Below are positions 8,415 to 16,450 of a DNA stretch of 64,000 nt, piece after piece (within the stretch, counting starts at the first letter, position 1; the number at the start of each line of letters is the position of its first letter). The position numbers and the translations under genes were made by a program. The DNA comes from Novosphingobium sp. PP1Y. GTDB taxonomy: Bacteria > Pseudomonadota > Alphaproteobacteria > Sphingomonadales > Sphingomonadaceae. Below the pieces are notes generated by a model. The model had not been told where the DNA came from. It saw only the letters and a program-made list of their open reading frames with translations, and did no database searches. Location of the stretch: the NCBI RefSeq assembly GCF_000253255.1, contig NC_015583.1, forward strand, positions 310,001-374,000, given 5' to 3'.

Positions 8415-9101
8415 ATGCAGACGAGCACCGAAACCGACCGGAACAAGGCCGCGCCGGGCCGCAGCATGGGACACATCGCCCTGCACTACGGCACGGAAGC
8501 AGACGGTCCTGTCGCAGCCAAATTGCTTGGCCTGCTGGGCCTTGAGGAAACGCAGGTCCTGCACCTGCCCGGCGGCAATTTCTACCGCTTCGTGATTGGT
8601 GCCGATCACTTCGCGCGGGCCGACGGCATCGTCTATCTCTCCTGCCTGCCGGAGCCCCAGCGCAAGCTGATCGAGGCCATTCACGAGACACTGGGCGTGG
8701 GTACGGCAGACGAACACCAGGCCGTCAAGGACATGCGCGCCATGATGGAGAGCGACTTCGAGGCGAGCTTTCACTTCGGCTTCCTGCTGGAATCTTTGGA
8801 AGACCTCGAACGCATCGTGCTTGACCTCAAGCAGCGCAGCGAAAGCGATCCCGACATCAAGGGGCGCCTGAAGTTCGGGCTCAACCGTGCCCGCCCCGGC
8901 AATCCGGAAGTCGATGCACGCCTCGATACCTCACCGCTCTACGGTGACTGCACGCGTTTCGCCTATGGCGCGAACGGCGTACAGGCCTTCATCGAAACCG
9001 ACATCCTGCGCGCGGGCCAGCTCGGCGATTCCATGGTGATCGAACTCGATTACGTCTTCCCCGGATACGAGAACCACGTCCTGTCCGTCGTGGAGATGTG
9101 A
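8415..9101 (+). CDS. protein of unknown function, weak VOC-like pattern
   Basis: A 228-residue protein I do not recognise with certainty. It opens with GHIALHYGT after a short polar leader, has FYRFVIGADHF near residue 60 and FHFGFLLESLEDLERIVLDL near residue 120; this HxxF...LEDL pattern resembles vicinal-oxygen-chelate (glyoxalase/extradiol) domains, and a His or Glu at similar points could bind metal. GAGGAG precedes the ATG at 8415. It follows the PaaY-like gene by 44 bases on the same strand and faces the DUF1214 gene end-to-end. Catalytic or not, it is likely part of the same catabolic unit. Confidence 0.6.
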   Translation: MQTSTETDRNKAAPGRSMGHIALHYGTEADGPVAAKLLGLLGLEETQVLHLPGGNFYRFVIGADHFARADGIVYLSCLPEPQRKLIEAIHETLGVGTADEHQAVKDMRAMMESDFEASFHFGFLLESLEDLERIVLDLKQRSESDPDIKGRLKFGLNRARPGNPEVDARLDTSPLYGDCTRFAYGANGVQAFIETDILRAGQLGDSMVIELDYVFPGYENHVLSVVEM

Positions 9102-9147
9102 GCATGAGCGGGCACCCCGATCGAGCCCAGCGCGACGCCCAGCCTTT

Positions 9148-10236
9148 TCAGAACTTCACCACTTCCACCTGCGGGACCGGGAACTCACTGGCACCAATCC
9201 AGCGCCACAAGGCGGTTCCCGAACGGTGCCCGGCAAGGTCGATCCAGTTGCCGAAGCCCGGGTCCGCATCGGCGCAGACGACGACTACGCTGCCGTCGTC
9301 CTCGTATTTCGCCATGGTGTTGTTGAGCCATACACGCGGGTTGTTGACGTGATCGAGCGATTCCATCCACCAGTTGTCGAGCTGGAAGTTCCACATGCGG
9401 CATTCGGGCGGCATGGCCCGGATCACCAAAGCCTCGCCGGGAGCGAGGTCGAAGTAGAGGTGCCCGTACCAGATATTGGGATCGCCGCCAGCGCGGTAGA
9501 AGATCGACTGGTCGCCGTCGAAGATCCGGTTCGGCTGCGCCTTGAACCACTCGGACCAGTCGGCAAACGTGCTGGCCGTACCGCGTACCCACTGCGCCGC
9601 GCCCAGCAACTGCTTTTCGATGATCTCGGGAGACAGGATGCCCGGCACCGCCGGCCCTTGCCCGATCCGCTCGACCTGCACTTCGGCGGGAACCTGGGTC
9701 TTCTTGTCGTCGAAAGTCTGCCGCACGATCAACAGCGAGGTGTCGTCCGACATCGGCAGCCAGTTTCCGGGCTTCCGGTCCTTGCTGGCGACGATCTCGA
9801 ATGTGCCGCCGGGGCCGAATTCCATGTCGGCGAACTCGATTTCGCCTGTGGAAACCATCGTCCCTTCAGTGGCATAGCGGTTGGCCTTGCTGCCGATCGA
9901 GAAATAGGGAACCGAGTTGCGCTTGCCGGTGATCCGGTACTCGCGGTCAGGGCTGACGACGCATTGCTGATAGAGGTTGTCGGGGTTGTCGGCACCGATC
10001 TTGATCTTGTCATCGCAGAGCAGGAACAGGCGCGGAAAATCGGGATCGGCACTGTCGACCAGCATGTTGAGCGCGGTTCGCGTCAGGCGCGAGAGGTAAC
10101 GCAGCCCTTCGGCCTGGTCGATCGCCGTGGACGGCGCCGCGTCGTGCATCAGCACTTCGCCGGCATCTGCCAGGCGGTCGCAGAATTCGCGCCACACATG
10201 GCCCAGCTTGCCGTGCCCGGTCGGTATTTCATTCAT
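9148..10236 (-). CDS. DUF1214 domain-containing protein
   Basis: A 362-residue protein whose C-terminal third is DUF1214: APGEALVIRAMPPECRMWNFQLDNWWMESLDH, then a Trp-rich NWIDLAGH...LWRW end. The N-terminal half has an AAPSTAIDQAEGLRYLSRL helix. The biochemical role of DUF1214 proteins is not established; they occur often in sphingomonad and actinobacterial lipid or steroid clusters. There is no clear signal peptide. GGGAG sits before the ATG at 10236. It is divergent from the NTF2-like gene at 10296 with a 59-base gap holding a small GCCGG/CCGGC hairpin. Confidence 0.8.
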   Translation of the reverse strand: MNEIPTGHGKLGHVWREFCDRLADAGEVLMHDAAPSTAIDQAEGLRYLSRLTRTALNMLVDSADPDFPRLFLLCDDKIKIGADNPDNLYQQCVVSPDREYRITGKRNSVPYFSIGSKANRYATEGTMVSTGEIEFADMEFGPGGTFEIVASKDRKPGNWLPMSDDTSLLIVRQTFDDKKTQVPAEVQVERIGQGPAVPGILSPEIIEKQLLGAAQWVRGTASTFADWSEWFKAQPNRIFDGDQSIFYRAGGDPNIWYGHLYFDLAPGEALVIRAMPPECRMWNFQLDNWWMESLDHVNNPRVWLNNTMAKYEDDGSVVVVCADADPGFGNWIDLAGHRSGTALWRWIGASEFPVPQVEVVKF

Positions 10237-10295
10237 CGTCGCTCTCCCGGTTTTTCAACTTTCTCATGCCGGCCCGAACCGGCACGAAGGGATTC

Positions 10296-10793
10296 ATGAC
10301 CCATTCGCTCGAATCCATCGCCGCACGCCTGCAACGCCTCGAAGACCTTGAGGCAATCCGCGCCCTGATCGCGAACTACGGCCCCCTCGCCGACAGCGGC
10401 AAGGCGCAGGCGCTTGCGCAATTGTGGAGCGAAGGCGGCGAATATGAAGTGGTCGGCTTCGCCTCGGCCAAGGGACATGAGGCGATTGCCGGAATGATCG
10501 ACGGGCCGGTGCATCGCGGCCTCATGGCCGATGGCTGCGCGCATCTGCTTGGCCCGGTGGCGATCGATCTCGACGGCGACCGCGCGATCGCGCGCGGCCA
10601 CAGCGTCGTCATGCGACATGTGGCTGGAAAAAGCGCAGGGCGATTCGAAGTCCATCGCGTCTCCGCCAACCGCTGGATGCTGGAGCGCAGGAGCGATGGC
10701 TGGCGCGTGGTTCACCGCGCCAACGCCCTGCTCGACGGACAGGAAGCTGCCCGCGTCCTGCTCACCCCGCCAGTTGCCCCCCGTCCACGGTAA
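10296..10793 (+). CDS. NTF2-like (SnoaL-type) protein
   Basis: A 165-residue single-domain protein starting with the shared signature LESIAARLQRLEDLEAIRALIANYGPLAD, then LWSEGGEYEVVG and a C-terminal strand pair around RSDGWRVVHRANALLDG. ATG at 10296 with AAGGGA upstream is preferred over one 30 bases earlier. The last 32 bases overlap the end of the oppositely directed SDR gene, an unusual tail-to-tail overlap. It is likely a lyase or isomerase of small ring compounds by family; no dedicated acid/base pair can be proven. Confidence 0.8.
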   Translation: MTHSLESIAARLQRLEDLEAIRALIANYGPLADSGKAQALAQLWSEGGEYEVVGFASAKGHEAIAGMIDGPVHRGLMADGCAHLLGPVAIDLDGDRAIARGHSVVMRHVAGKSAGRFEVHRVSANRWMLERRSDGWRVVHRANALLDGQEAARVLLTPPVAPRPR

Positions 10794-11502
10794 ACAGCGA
10801 GCCGGTGACCTTGCGCGCCTTGTCGCTGGCAAGAAAGGCGAACATCTCGGCGATGTCCTCAGGGGCGCACGAGCCGTTCTCCAGCTTGGGCGAATTGCGC
10901 ATGACGAGCGTCCAGTCCACGTCACCCGCCGGCGGAGGGGTCTGCGTCATCGGCGTCTCGACGTGGCCGGGACAGATCGCGTTGACGCGAACGCCGCGCG
11001 ATCCGTATTCGATCGCCAACCCCTTGGTTATGGCGGCCACGGCATGCTTCGAAGCCGAGTAGGCAATCGTATAGGCGATCCCCTGAAGCGCAGCGGTCGA
11101 AGCCGTGTTGACGATATTGCCCTTCGACTTGACCAGATACGGCAGCGCCGCCTGGCACAGGACGAATACGCTCGTCGCATTGATCGTCATGAGCTGCTCG
11201 AAATCCTCAAGTGCAAACGTATCCGACGGTCCCCACTTGAGCAGGCCGGAGATATTGCAAAGGATGTCGAGCCCATCCTTCGCGGCGACTTCGACAAGCC
11301 GCCGCGAAGAAGCGTGGTCCATGGCATCGTAATGCTGGACGACAGGCCTGGTCGCCATCATCGCCGCCGTCTCCTCCAGCCCCGCAAGATTGCGATCACC
11401 GATGGTCACTTGCGCGCCTTCTTCGGCAAAGCGGATCGCGGTTGCCCGGCCGATCCCCGATGCCGCGCCGGTTATGAGCGCCTTCTTGCCTGCGAACAGC
11501 AT
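10762..11502 (-). CDS. SDR family oxidoreductase
   Basis: A 246-residue classical SDR: TGAASGIG at the N-terminus, CNISG in place of NNAG, Ser in NTASTAA and YSASK as active site, and DGG near the end (LFTVDGGQLAG). GAGAGGA precedes the ATG. It lies 29 bases downstream of TonB receptor 1 on the same strand, so the two are probably co-transcribed, which links import and the alcohol/ketone step. The 3' end overlaps the NTF2-like gene by 32 bases. Confidence 0.88.
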   Translation of the reverse strand: MLFAGKKALITGAASGIGRATAIRFAEEGAQVTIGDRNLAGLEETAAMMATRPVVQHYDAMDHASSRRLVEVAAKDGLDILCNISGLLKWGPSDTFALEDFEQLMTINATSVFVLCQAALPYLVKSKGNIVNTASTAALQGIAYTIAYSASKHAVAAITKGLAIEYGSRGVRVNAICPGHVETPMTQTPPPAGDVDWTLVMRNSPKLENGSCAPEDIAEMFAFLASDKARKVTGSLFTVDGGQLAG

Positions 11503-11531
11503 TACGATCCTCTCCTCTTTCTTGTCTTACC

Positions 11532-13892
11532 TCAGAACTTTACGCCTGCGGTCACCCCGTAAGTACGCGGTTCGGGGAAGTAGCCCAAAGTCATACCGCC
11601 GAAGCCGGCACCGAAGTCGATGAAATTGCTGGGGCTGTCTTCCTTGGTCAGGTTGCGCACGAAGCCCGAAAGCGATGCCTCGACGCCGCCCAGCCGGATC
11701 TCCGAAACCGTGGCGCGCAGGTTCACGATAGTGCGGCCCGGCGAGCGCGTGTTGTGCGCGTTCAGGTCGGAATCCGTCGCGCTGTCGAGCGGATAGGGGA
11801 AGGTGTAGTATTTCGAGACGTAGCTGACGTCCCCGTAGAGGTTCAGCTTGCCCCAATCGCCTTCCACCACGCGCCAGTCGATCCCGGCTGCCGCCGTCGT
11901 CTTCGGGGCATGCGGGAAAGCGCGGTTGTCGGCCACATTTACGCCGCCGTCGATGAAGGTCTTGTACTTGGGGTCGAGGAAAGCGAGCGATCCGTTGATC
12001 GTCACGCCAGCGACCGGACGGGCTACGAGTTCGAACTCAAGGCCCTGGATGCGCGCGGCACCGGCATTACGCACGACAGAAGCCGCGCCAAGACCGGCGG
12101 TGAAGACCGCAAGCTGCATATCCTTGTGCTCGTCCCGGAAGGCCGCGACGTTGAAGACCAGATCGTTGCCGATCAGCTTGGTCTTGACGCCAAGTTCGTA
12201 GCTGTCGACCTTTTCGGGGCGATAGGGCTGGCACAGTTCGGTCGCGCCGGCCGGGCACCCGGCTGGAGCCGCCGGATCGAAGAACACGTTGGTCTCGCCA
12301 TTGAAGCCGCCCGACTTGAAGCCGCGCGCGAAGCGGGCGTAGACGTTCACGTCCGGGTTCACTTCATAGCTGAGCGTCGCTGCGGGCGAGAAGTTGTTGT
12401 ACTTCGCATCCGGGAACGTGCCGTAAGGCAGGTCGGCGATGACGGTCGGTGCCGTGATGCCCTGCGACGCATCGTAGTTGATGCGGAAGAAGCGCGCGAT
12501 GTCCTTCTTCTCGTACGTGTAGCGAGCACCCAGCGTCAGCTTGAGGGCATCGGTCAGCTTGTAGTCGAGCTGCGCATAGAGCGCGAACGCCTTGGTGTGC
12601 GAGCCATAGTCCGAGGTCAGGTCGGTCGCGCCGCCAAAATAGGACTGCGGATTCTGCGTCTCGGCCTTCTCCGAGAAGTAGAACGCGCCGACGACGTACT
12701 TCAGCTTGTCCGACATAGCCTCGCCGGTCACCTGAAGCTCCTGGCTGAAAGCGTGGTAGTCGGTCAGGCGCTGGGTGAAGGCCACCGGCAACGGCGAGCC
12801 GTCGAGGTCAAGCCCGTCCTTCCACGCAAGATCGCGGTAGGCGGTGATCGACTTCAGTTCGGCCGCTCCAAGGTTCGCCGTCACCGTCAGCGCGTGGCCG
12901 TAGCTGCGCGAATCCTCGTAGACGTCGCCGTCGATCGAGGCCGTGCTGACGCGATCCGGGTTGGTATAGAGGTTGAGCGGGAAAAACGCGCCGCCGAAAG
13001 CGTAGCCTGCCGAATTCGGGTCGAAGATGTCGCGCGGATCGCCATTACGGTTGACGCGCAGGAGCTGCGAAAACGGCGGGGTCTGCTTGTTCTTCGAATA
13101 GTCGAATGTGTAATCGGCGGTAATGTCGTCCGAAATCTCGGCGCGGACCTGCACCATGAAGCTGCCCGACTTGATCGAGTCGGTCTTGCTGCGTTTGGGC
13201 AACGAGGAGCCGGGGGTATCGAAGGGATCGGCGACGAGGTCGATCACGCCGTTGCGCTTGCGGTACTGACCCGAAATCTTCGCCGAGAAGATGCCCGTGC
13301 GCGGCAGGTCGAGCACTCCGCGGAACTTCCACTCGTCGAAGCTGCCGTAAGTCACATCGGCAGAGCCACCGGCTATGCCGCTTGGCTTCTTGGTGACGAG
13401 GTTGACCGCGCCGGCCAGCGCGTTGCGACCGTAGAGCGTTCCCTGCGGGCCACGCAGGACTTCCACGCGCTCGAGGTCGGCGATGTCGAAGATCGAGCCT
13501 TGCGCCTTAGCGATGTAGACGCCGTCAAGATAGAGGCCGACCGCAGGTTCCCAGGTGATCGCCGGGTTGATCGTGACCGAGCCGCGGATCGAAATCTGCG
13601 AAATGGTCTTCGACGACGGCGCGCGCTCGATCTTCACGTTGGGGGCGATGGTGCCCAGCTTGTCGATCGAATCGACGCCGCGGCTTTCAAGGTACTGCTC
13701 GCTAACCGCCGAAATCGCGATGGGCACATCCTGGATATTCTCGGACCGCTTCTGGGCGGTCACGACGATGGCGCCGATTCCATAATCTTCATCGGCGCCT
13801 CCCTGCTGGGCGGCGACATCCTGCGCAAAGGCTGGAACGGCGGCGGCAAGCACGCCCGTCAACAGCGCAGTGGTGCCAAGAAACTTCCTCAT
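11532..13892 (-). CDS. TonB-dependent receptor (1)
   Basis: A 786-residue outer-membrane receptor. A signal peptide ends near VPAFAQD, the TonB box/plug start is IVVTAQKRSENIQDVPIAISAVS, the plug holds RGPQGTLYGRNALAGAVNLVTKKP, and the barrel ends in F as expected (YGVTAGVKF). Sphingomonad receptors of this type import plant compounds, steroids, aromatics and glycans rather than only siderophores. The start with GAGGAGGAT upstream is at 13892; codons further upstream are non-coding. A divergent NTF2-like operon begins 160 bases away across a gap with a TACGCA site. Confidence 0.95.
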   Translation of the reverse strand: MRKFLGTTALLTGVLAAAVPAFAQDVAAQQGGADEDYGIGAIVVTAQKRSENIQDVPIAISAVSEQYLESRGVDSIDKLGTIAPNVKIERAPSSKTISQISIRGSVTINPAITWEPAVGLYLDGVYIAKAQGSIFDIADLERVEVLRGPQGTLYGRNALAGAVNLVTKKPSGIAGGSADVTYGSFDEWKFRGVLDLPRTGIFSAKISGQYRKRNGVIDLVADPFDTPGSSLPKRSKTDSIKSGSFMVQVRAEISDDITADYTFDYSKNKQTPPFSQLLRVNRNGDPRDIFDPNSAGYAFGGAFFPLNLYTNPDRVSTASIDGDVYEDSRSYGHALTVTANLGAAELKSITAYRDLAWKDGLDLDGSPLPVAFTQRLTDYHAFSQELQVTGEAMSDKLKYVVGAFYFSEKAETQNPQSYFGGATDLTSDYGSHTKAFALYAQLDYKLTDALKLTLGARYTYEKKDIARFFRINYDASQGITAPTVIADLPYGTFPDAKYNNFSPAATLSYEVNPDVNVYARFARGFKSGGFNGETNVFFDPAAPAGCPAGATELCQPYRPEKVDSYELGVKTKLIGNDLVFNVAAFRDEHKDMQLAVFTAGLGAASVVRNAGAARIQGLEFELVARPVAGVTINGSLAFLDPKYKTFIDGGVNVADNRAFPHAPKTTAAAGIDWRVVEGDWGKLNLYGDVSYVSKYYTFPYPLDSATDSDLNAHNTRSPGRTIVNLRATVSEIRLGGVEASLSGFVRNLTKEDSPSNFIDFGAGFGGMTLGYFPEPRTYGVTAGVKF

Positions 13893-14051
13893 TACATCCT
13901 CCTCCAGGCAACGGCCACTCCGGCCATCGCGTAACATTCATACCAGCCTAATTATGTTTTCTTGACAGAATGGGCAAGCTGATTGTCTAACACGGAGAAT
14001 ATGTCAGCATTATGCTACGCAAAATGCGATTTTGAACGAGAGGATAATCGC

Positions 14052-14681
14052 GTGACCGCACGCACCATCGAAGCACGACTCGACCGGCTCGAATCTCTGG
14101 ACGCGATTCGCCAGCTTCCCGCCAAGTATGCCCTCGCACTCGACATGCGCGACATGGACGCGATGGTCTCGCTGTTCCCCACCGATGTACGGGTCGGGCG
14201 CGAGACGAGCGGCCGTCTTGCCCTGCGCGAATACATGGACGGAACGCTACGCTCGCCCTTCACCGGAACGTCGCATCACATCGGCGGGCACATCATCGAG
14301 TTCGATGACGCCGACCACGCCCACGGCATCGTCTATTCCAAGAACGAGCACGAGACCGGCGACGAATGGGTCATCATGCAGATGATGTACGTCGACGACT
14401 ACGTGCGTCAGGATGACCGCTGGTACTTCGCGCGACGCCTGCCGCTCTACTGGTACGCCACCGACCTCAACAGGCCGCCCATCGGCGACAGCAAGATGCG
14501 CTGGCCCGATACCGAATGGGCCGAGGGCAACTTTCACAAGCTGTTCCCCAGCTATGAGGAGTTCTGGGCGCGCTCGGGCGATCATGGCGGCCCGGTGGCC
14601 GAGCCAGCCCCACTCGACAAGTTCATCGAGACGATGCGGCGCGGCAAGGGCGCGCCCAAGGTCAAGGTCCGCGCGCAATGA
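14052..14681 (+). CDS. NTF2-like (SnoaL-type) protein
   Basis: A 209-residue protein with the shared opening TIEARLDRLESLDAIRQLPAKYALALDMRDMDAMVSLF. A GTG at 14052 preceded by GAGAGGA is taken as the start because the family begins here; ATGs at 13983 and 14001 would add a leader unlike any homologue. The C-terminal 60 residues (MRWPDTEWAEGNFHKLFPSYEEFWARSG) are longer than a minimal NTF2 domain. It overlaps the flavoprotein gene by 4 bases (ATGA), so it leads the coupled run 14052-19181 and probably acts on the same intermediate. Confidence 0.8.
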   Translation: MTARTIEARLDRLESLDAIRQLPAKYALALDMRDMDAMVSLFPTDVRVGRETSGRLALREYMDGTLRSPFTGTSHHIGGHIIEFDDADHAHGIVYSKNEHETGDEWVIMQMMYVDDYVRQDDRWYFARRLPLYWYATDLNRPPIGDSKMRWPDTEWAEGNFHKLFPSYEEFWARSGDHGGPVAEPAPLDKFIETMRRGKGAPKVKVRAQ

Positions 14682-16450
14682 ACGTGCCGGCGGATTTCAT
14701 GCCCCCCAGCCCGTGGGGTCTGCGGCCGGAAGCGTCCGTCCCTGAGGCCGGGCGCGATATCCGCGACTGGGGGCTGTCGATCGACGCGCCGCTGACGCTC
14801 GAAGATCCCGAAACGCACGACTGGGATGAAGCGGCGGACATGATCGTCGTCGGCCTTGGCGGCGCAGGCGTGGCAGCGGCGCTGGAAGGGTTGGAGCGCG
14901 GGCTCTCGGTCATTGCACTCGACCAATATGACGGCGGCGGATCGTCGGCGGCGAACGGCGGCGTCTTCTATGCGGGAGGCGGCACGCCGATCCAGCGCGA
15001 GGCAGGCATTTCCGACGATGCGCAGCGCATGGAAGACTACCTGCGCTACGAAGTGGGCGATGTCGTCTCGCCCGAGACCCTGCGCGACTTCTGCGAGCAG
15101 AGCGCCGGCACCGTCGAATGGTTGCAGCGCCACGGCGCACCGTTCGAGGCAAGCTATTGGCCGAAAAAGACCTCGTACCCGCCGCTCGACAAGTTCCTTT
15201 ACCACCCCGACAGCAGCCTTGCCGGACCGTTCCGCGACCTGACCCCGCCCGCCGCGCGCGGTCACCGGACCGTGCGGCGCAATGGCGGCAAACCCTGGGG
15301 ACTCGGCGCGGGCATCTGGGAACCGCTCAGGCAGGCAGCGCTGAACCGCGGTCTCGTAATCCACACCCAGACCGAAGCCCGCCAGCTTGCCCTCGACAGC
15401 AGCGGACGGGTGATCGGCGTGCGGGTCGAGCGTTTCATCGACCCCGCCATTCGCAAACGCTATTCGCGGCACATCGCCGCGGCGAACAAGTGGATAGCGA
15501 TGCTTTCGCCCACGTTTCCCGGCGCACGGCTGACTTTCGCCATCGGCTACCGCCACCTCGCCAAGGCCAAGGCGCTTGCAGCCGCAGGCCGCACCAGTGC
15601 GTGGGTCCGCGCCCGCCGCGGCGTCGTACTGAGCGCGGGCGGCTTCATCTGCAACCCGGACATGGTCCGCCATTTCGCGCCCGACTATTCGGCCGGTCTG
15701 CCCAACGGCACCCTGGGAGACAATGGCAGCGGTATCATGCTGGGCGTCTCGGCCGGCGGGAAGACCGCGCTGATGGAGCGCGTCTCCGCGTGGCGCTTCC
15801 TGTCCCCGCCGCGCGCATGGGGACAGGCCCTGCTCGTCAACGGGAGGGGCGAGCGATATTGCAACGAGACATGGTACGGCGCGCGCATCGGCGATGAGAT
15901 GGTCGAACGCAACGGCGGGCGCGGCTACATCATCATGGACCGCAAGCTGTTCCGCCAGTCGCTGCGCGATGCCTTCGGCGAAGGCGTGCTGGGCTTCCAG
16001 CGCGACATCACGCTCGTCAATGCCTTCTTCGCCGCGGAAAAGGGCCCCACGCCAGCGGCGCTTGCCGCGAAGTTGGGCTGCGATCCTGCCTTACTGGCGG
16101 CCAACATAGCGGCCTACAACCGCGCCGCACGCGGCGAGAAGCCCGACCGTTTCCACAAGTCACCTGACGAAATGGCCGTACTCGATAGGGGGCCCTACTA
16201 TGCCATCGACGCCTCCGTCGACGCGCGCATGTTCCCCATTGCCTGCATGACCGTGGGCGGCCTCTCCGTCGACGAGAAGAGCGGCGCGGTCCGGAGGCGT
16301 GAGGGCGAGGACATCGTGCCCGGCCTCTACGCAGCGGGGCGCAACGCAGTGGGCATCTGCTCCAACCTCTACGTCAGCGGCCTCTCCTACGCCGACTGCA
16401 TCTATTCGGGCCGCCGCGCCGCCCGGGCAATTTCAGAGTCGGGACAATGA
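14678..16450 (+). CDS. FAD-dependent 3-ketosteroid dehydrogenase-like oxidoreductase (Delta4-(5alpha) type signature)
   Basis: A 590-residue paralogue of the gene at 2421, about 105 residues longer at the N-terminus and around residues 255-310. GLGGAG at 59-64 binds FAD, VVLSAGGF is the central motif, and the end reads LYVSGLSYADC...GRRAA with the Y-x-S pair (about Y565, S567) known from Delta4-(5alpha)-ketosteroid dehydrogenase. It overlaps both neighbours by ATGA, so it is made together with an NTF2-like protein, a GMC oxidoreductase and an alcohol dehydrogenase. The role inferred is desaturation of a cyclic ketone produced by those dehydrogenases. Confidence 0.82.
   Translation: MNVPADFMPPSPWGLRPEASVPEAGRDIRDWGLSIDAPLTLEDPETHDWDEAADMIVVGLGGAGVAAALEGLERGLSVIALDQYDGGGSSAANGGVFYAGGGTPIQREAGISDDAQRMEDYLRYEVGDVVSPETLRDFCEQSAGTVEWLQRHGAPFEASYWPKKTSYPPLDKFLYHPDSSLAGPFRDLTPPAARGHRTVRRNGGKPWGLGAGIWEPLRQAALNRGLVIHTQTEARQLALDSSGRVIGVRVERFIDPAIRKRYSRHIAAANKWIAMLSPTFPGARLTFAIGYRHLAKAKALAAAGRTSAWVRARRGVVLSAGGFICNPDMVRHFAPDYSAGLPNGTLGDNGSGIMLGVSAGGKTALMERVSAWRFLSPPRAWGQALLVNGRGERYCNETWYGARIGDEMVERNGGRGYIIMDRKLFRQSLRDAFGEGVLGFQRDITLVNAFFAAEKGPTPAALAAKLGCDPALLAANIAAYNRAARGEKPDRFHKSPDEMAVLDRGPYYAIDASVDARMFPIACMTVGGLSVDEKSGAVRRREGEDIVPGLYAAGRNAVGICSNLYVSGLSYADCIYSGRRAARAISESGQ

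Noticed and set aside
11754..13934. 726-codon plus-strand frame
   Set aside because: It is antisense to TonB receptor 1, is rich in Arg/Val/Asp as expected from reversed high-GC codons, and has no known domain.
13962..13990. TTGACA as promoter of the NTF2-like gene at 14052
   Set aside because: The element 17 bases on (GTCTAA) is a poor -10 box, so a promoter cannot be claimed from sequence.
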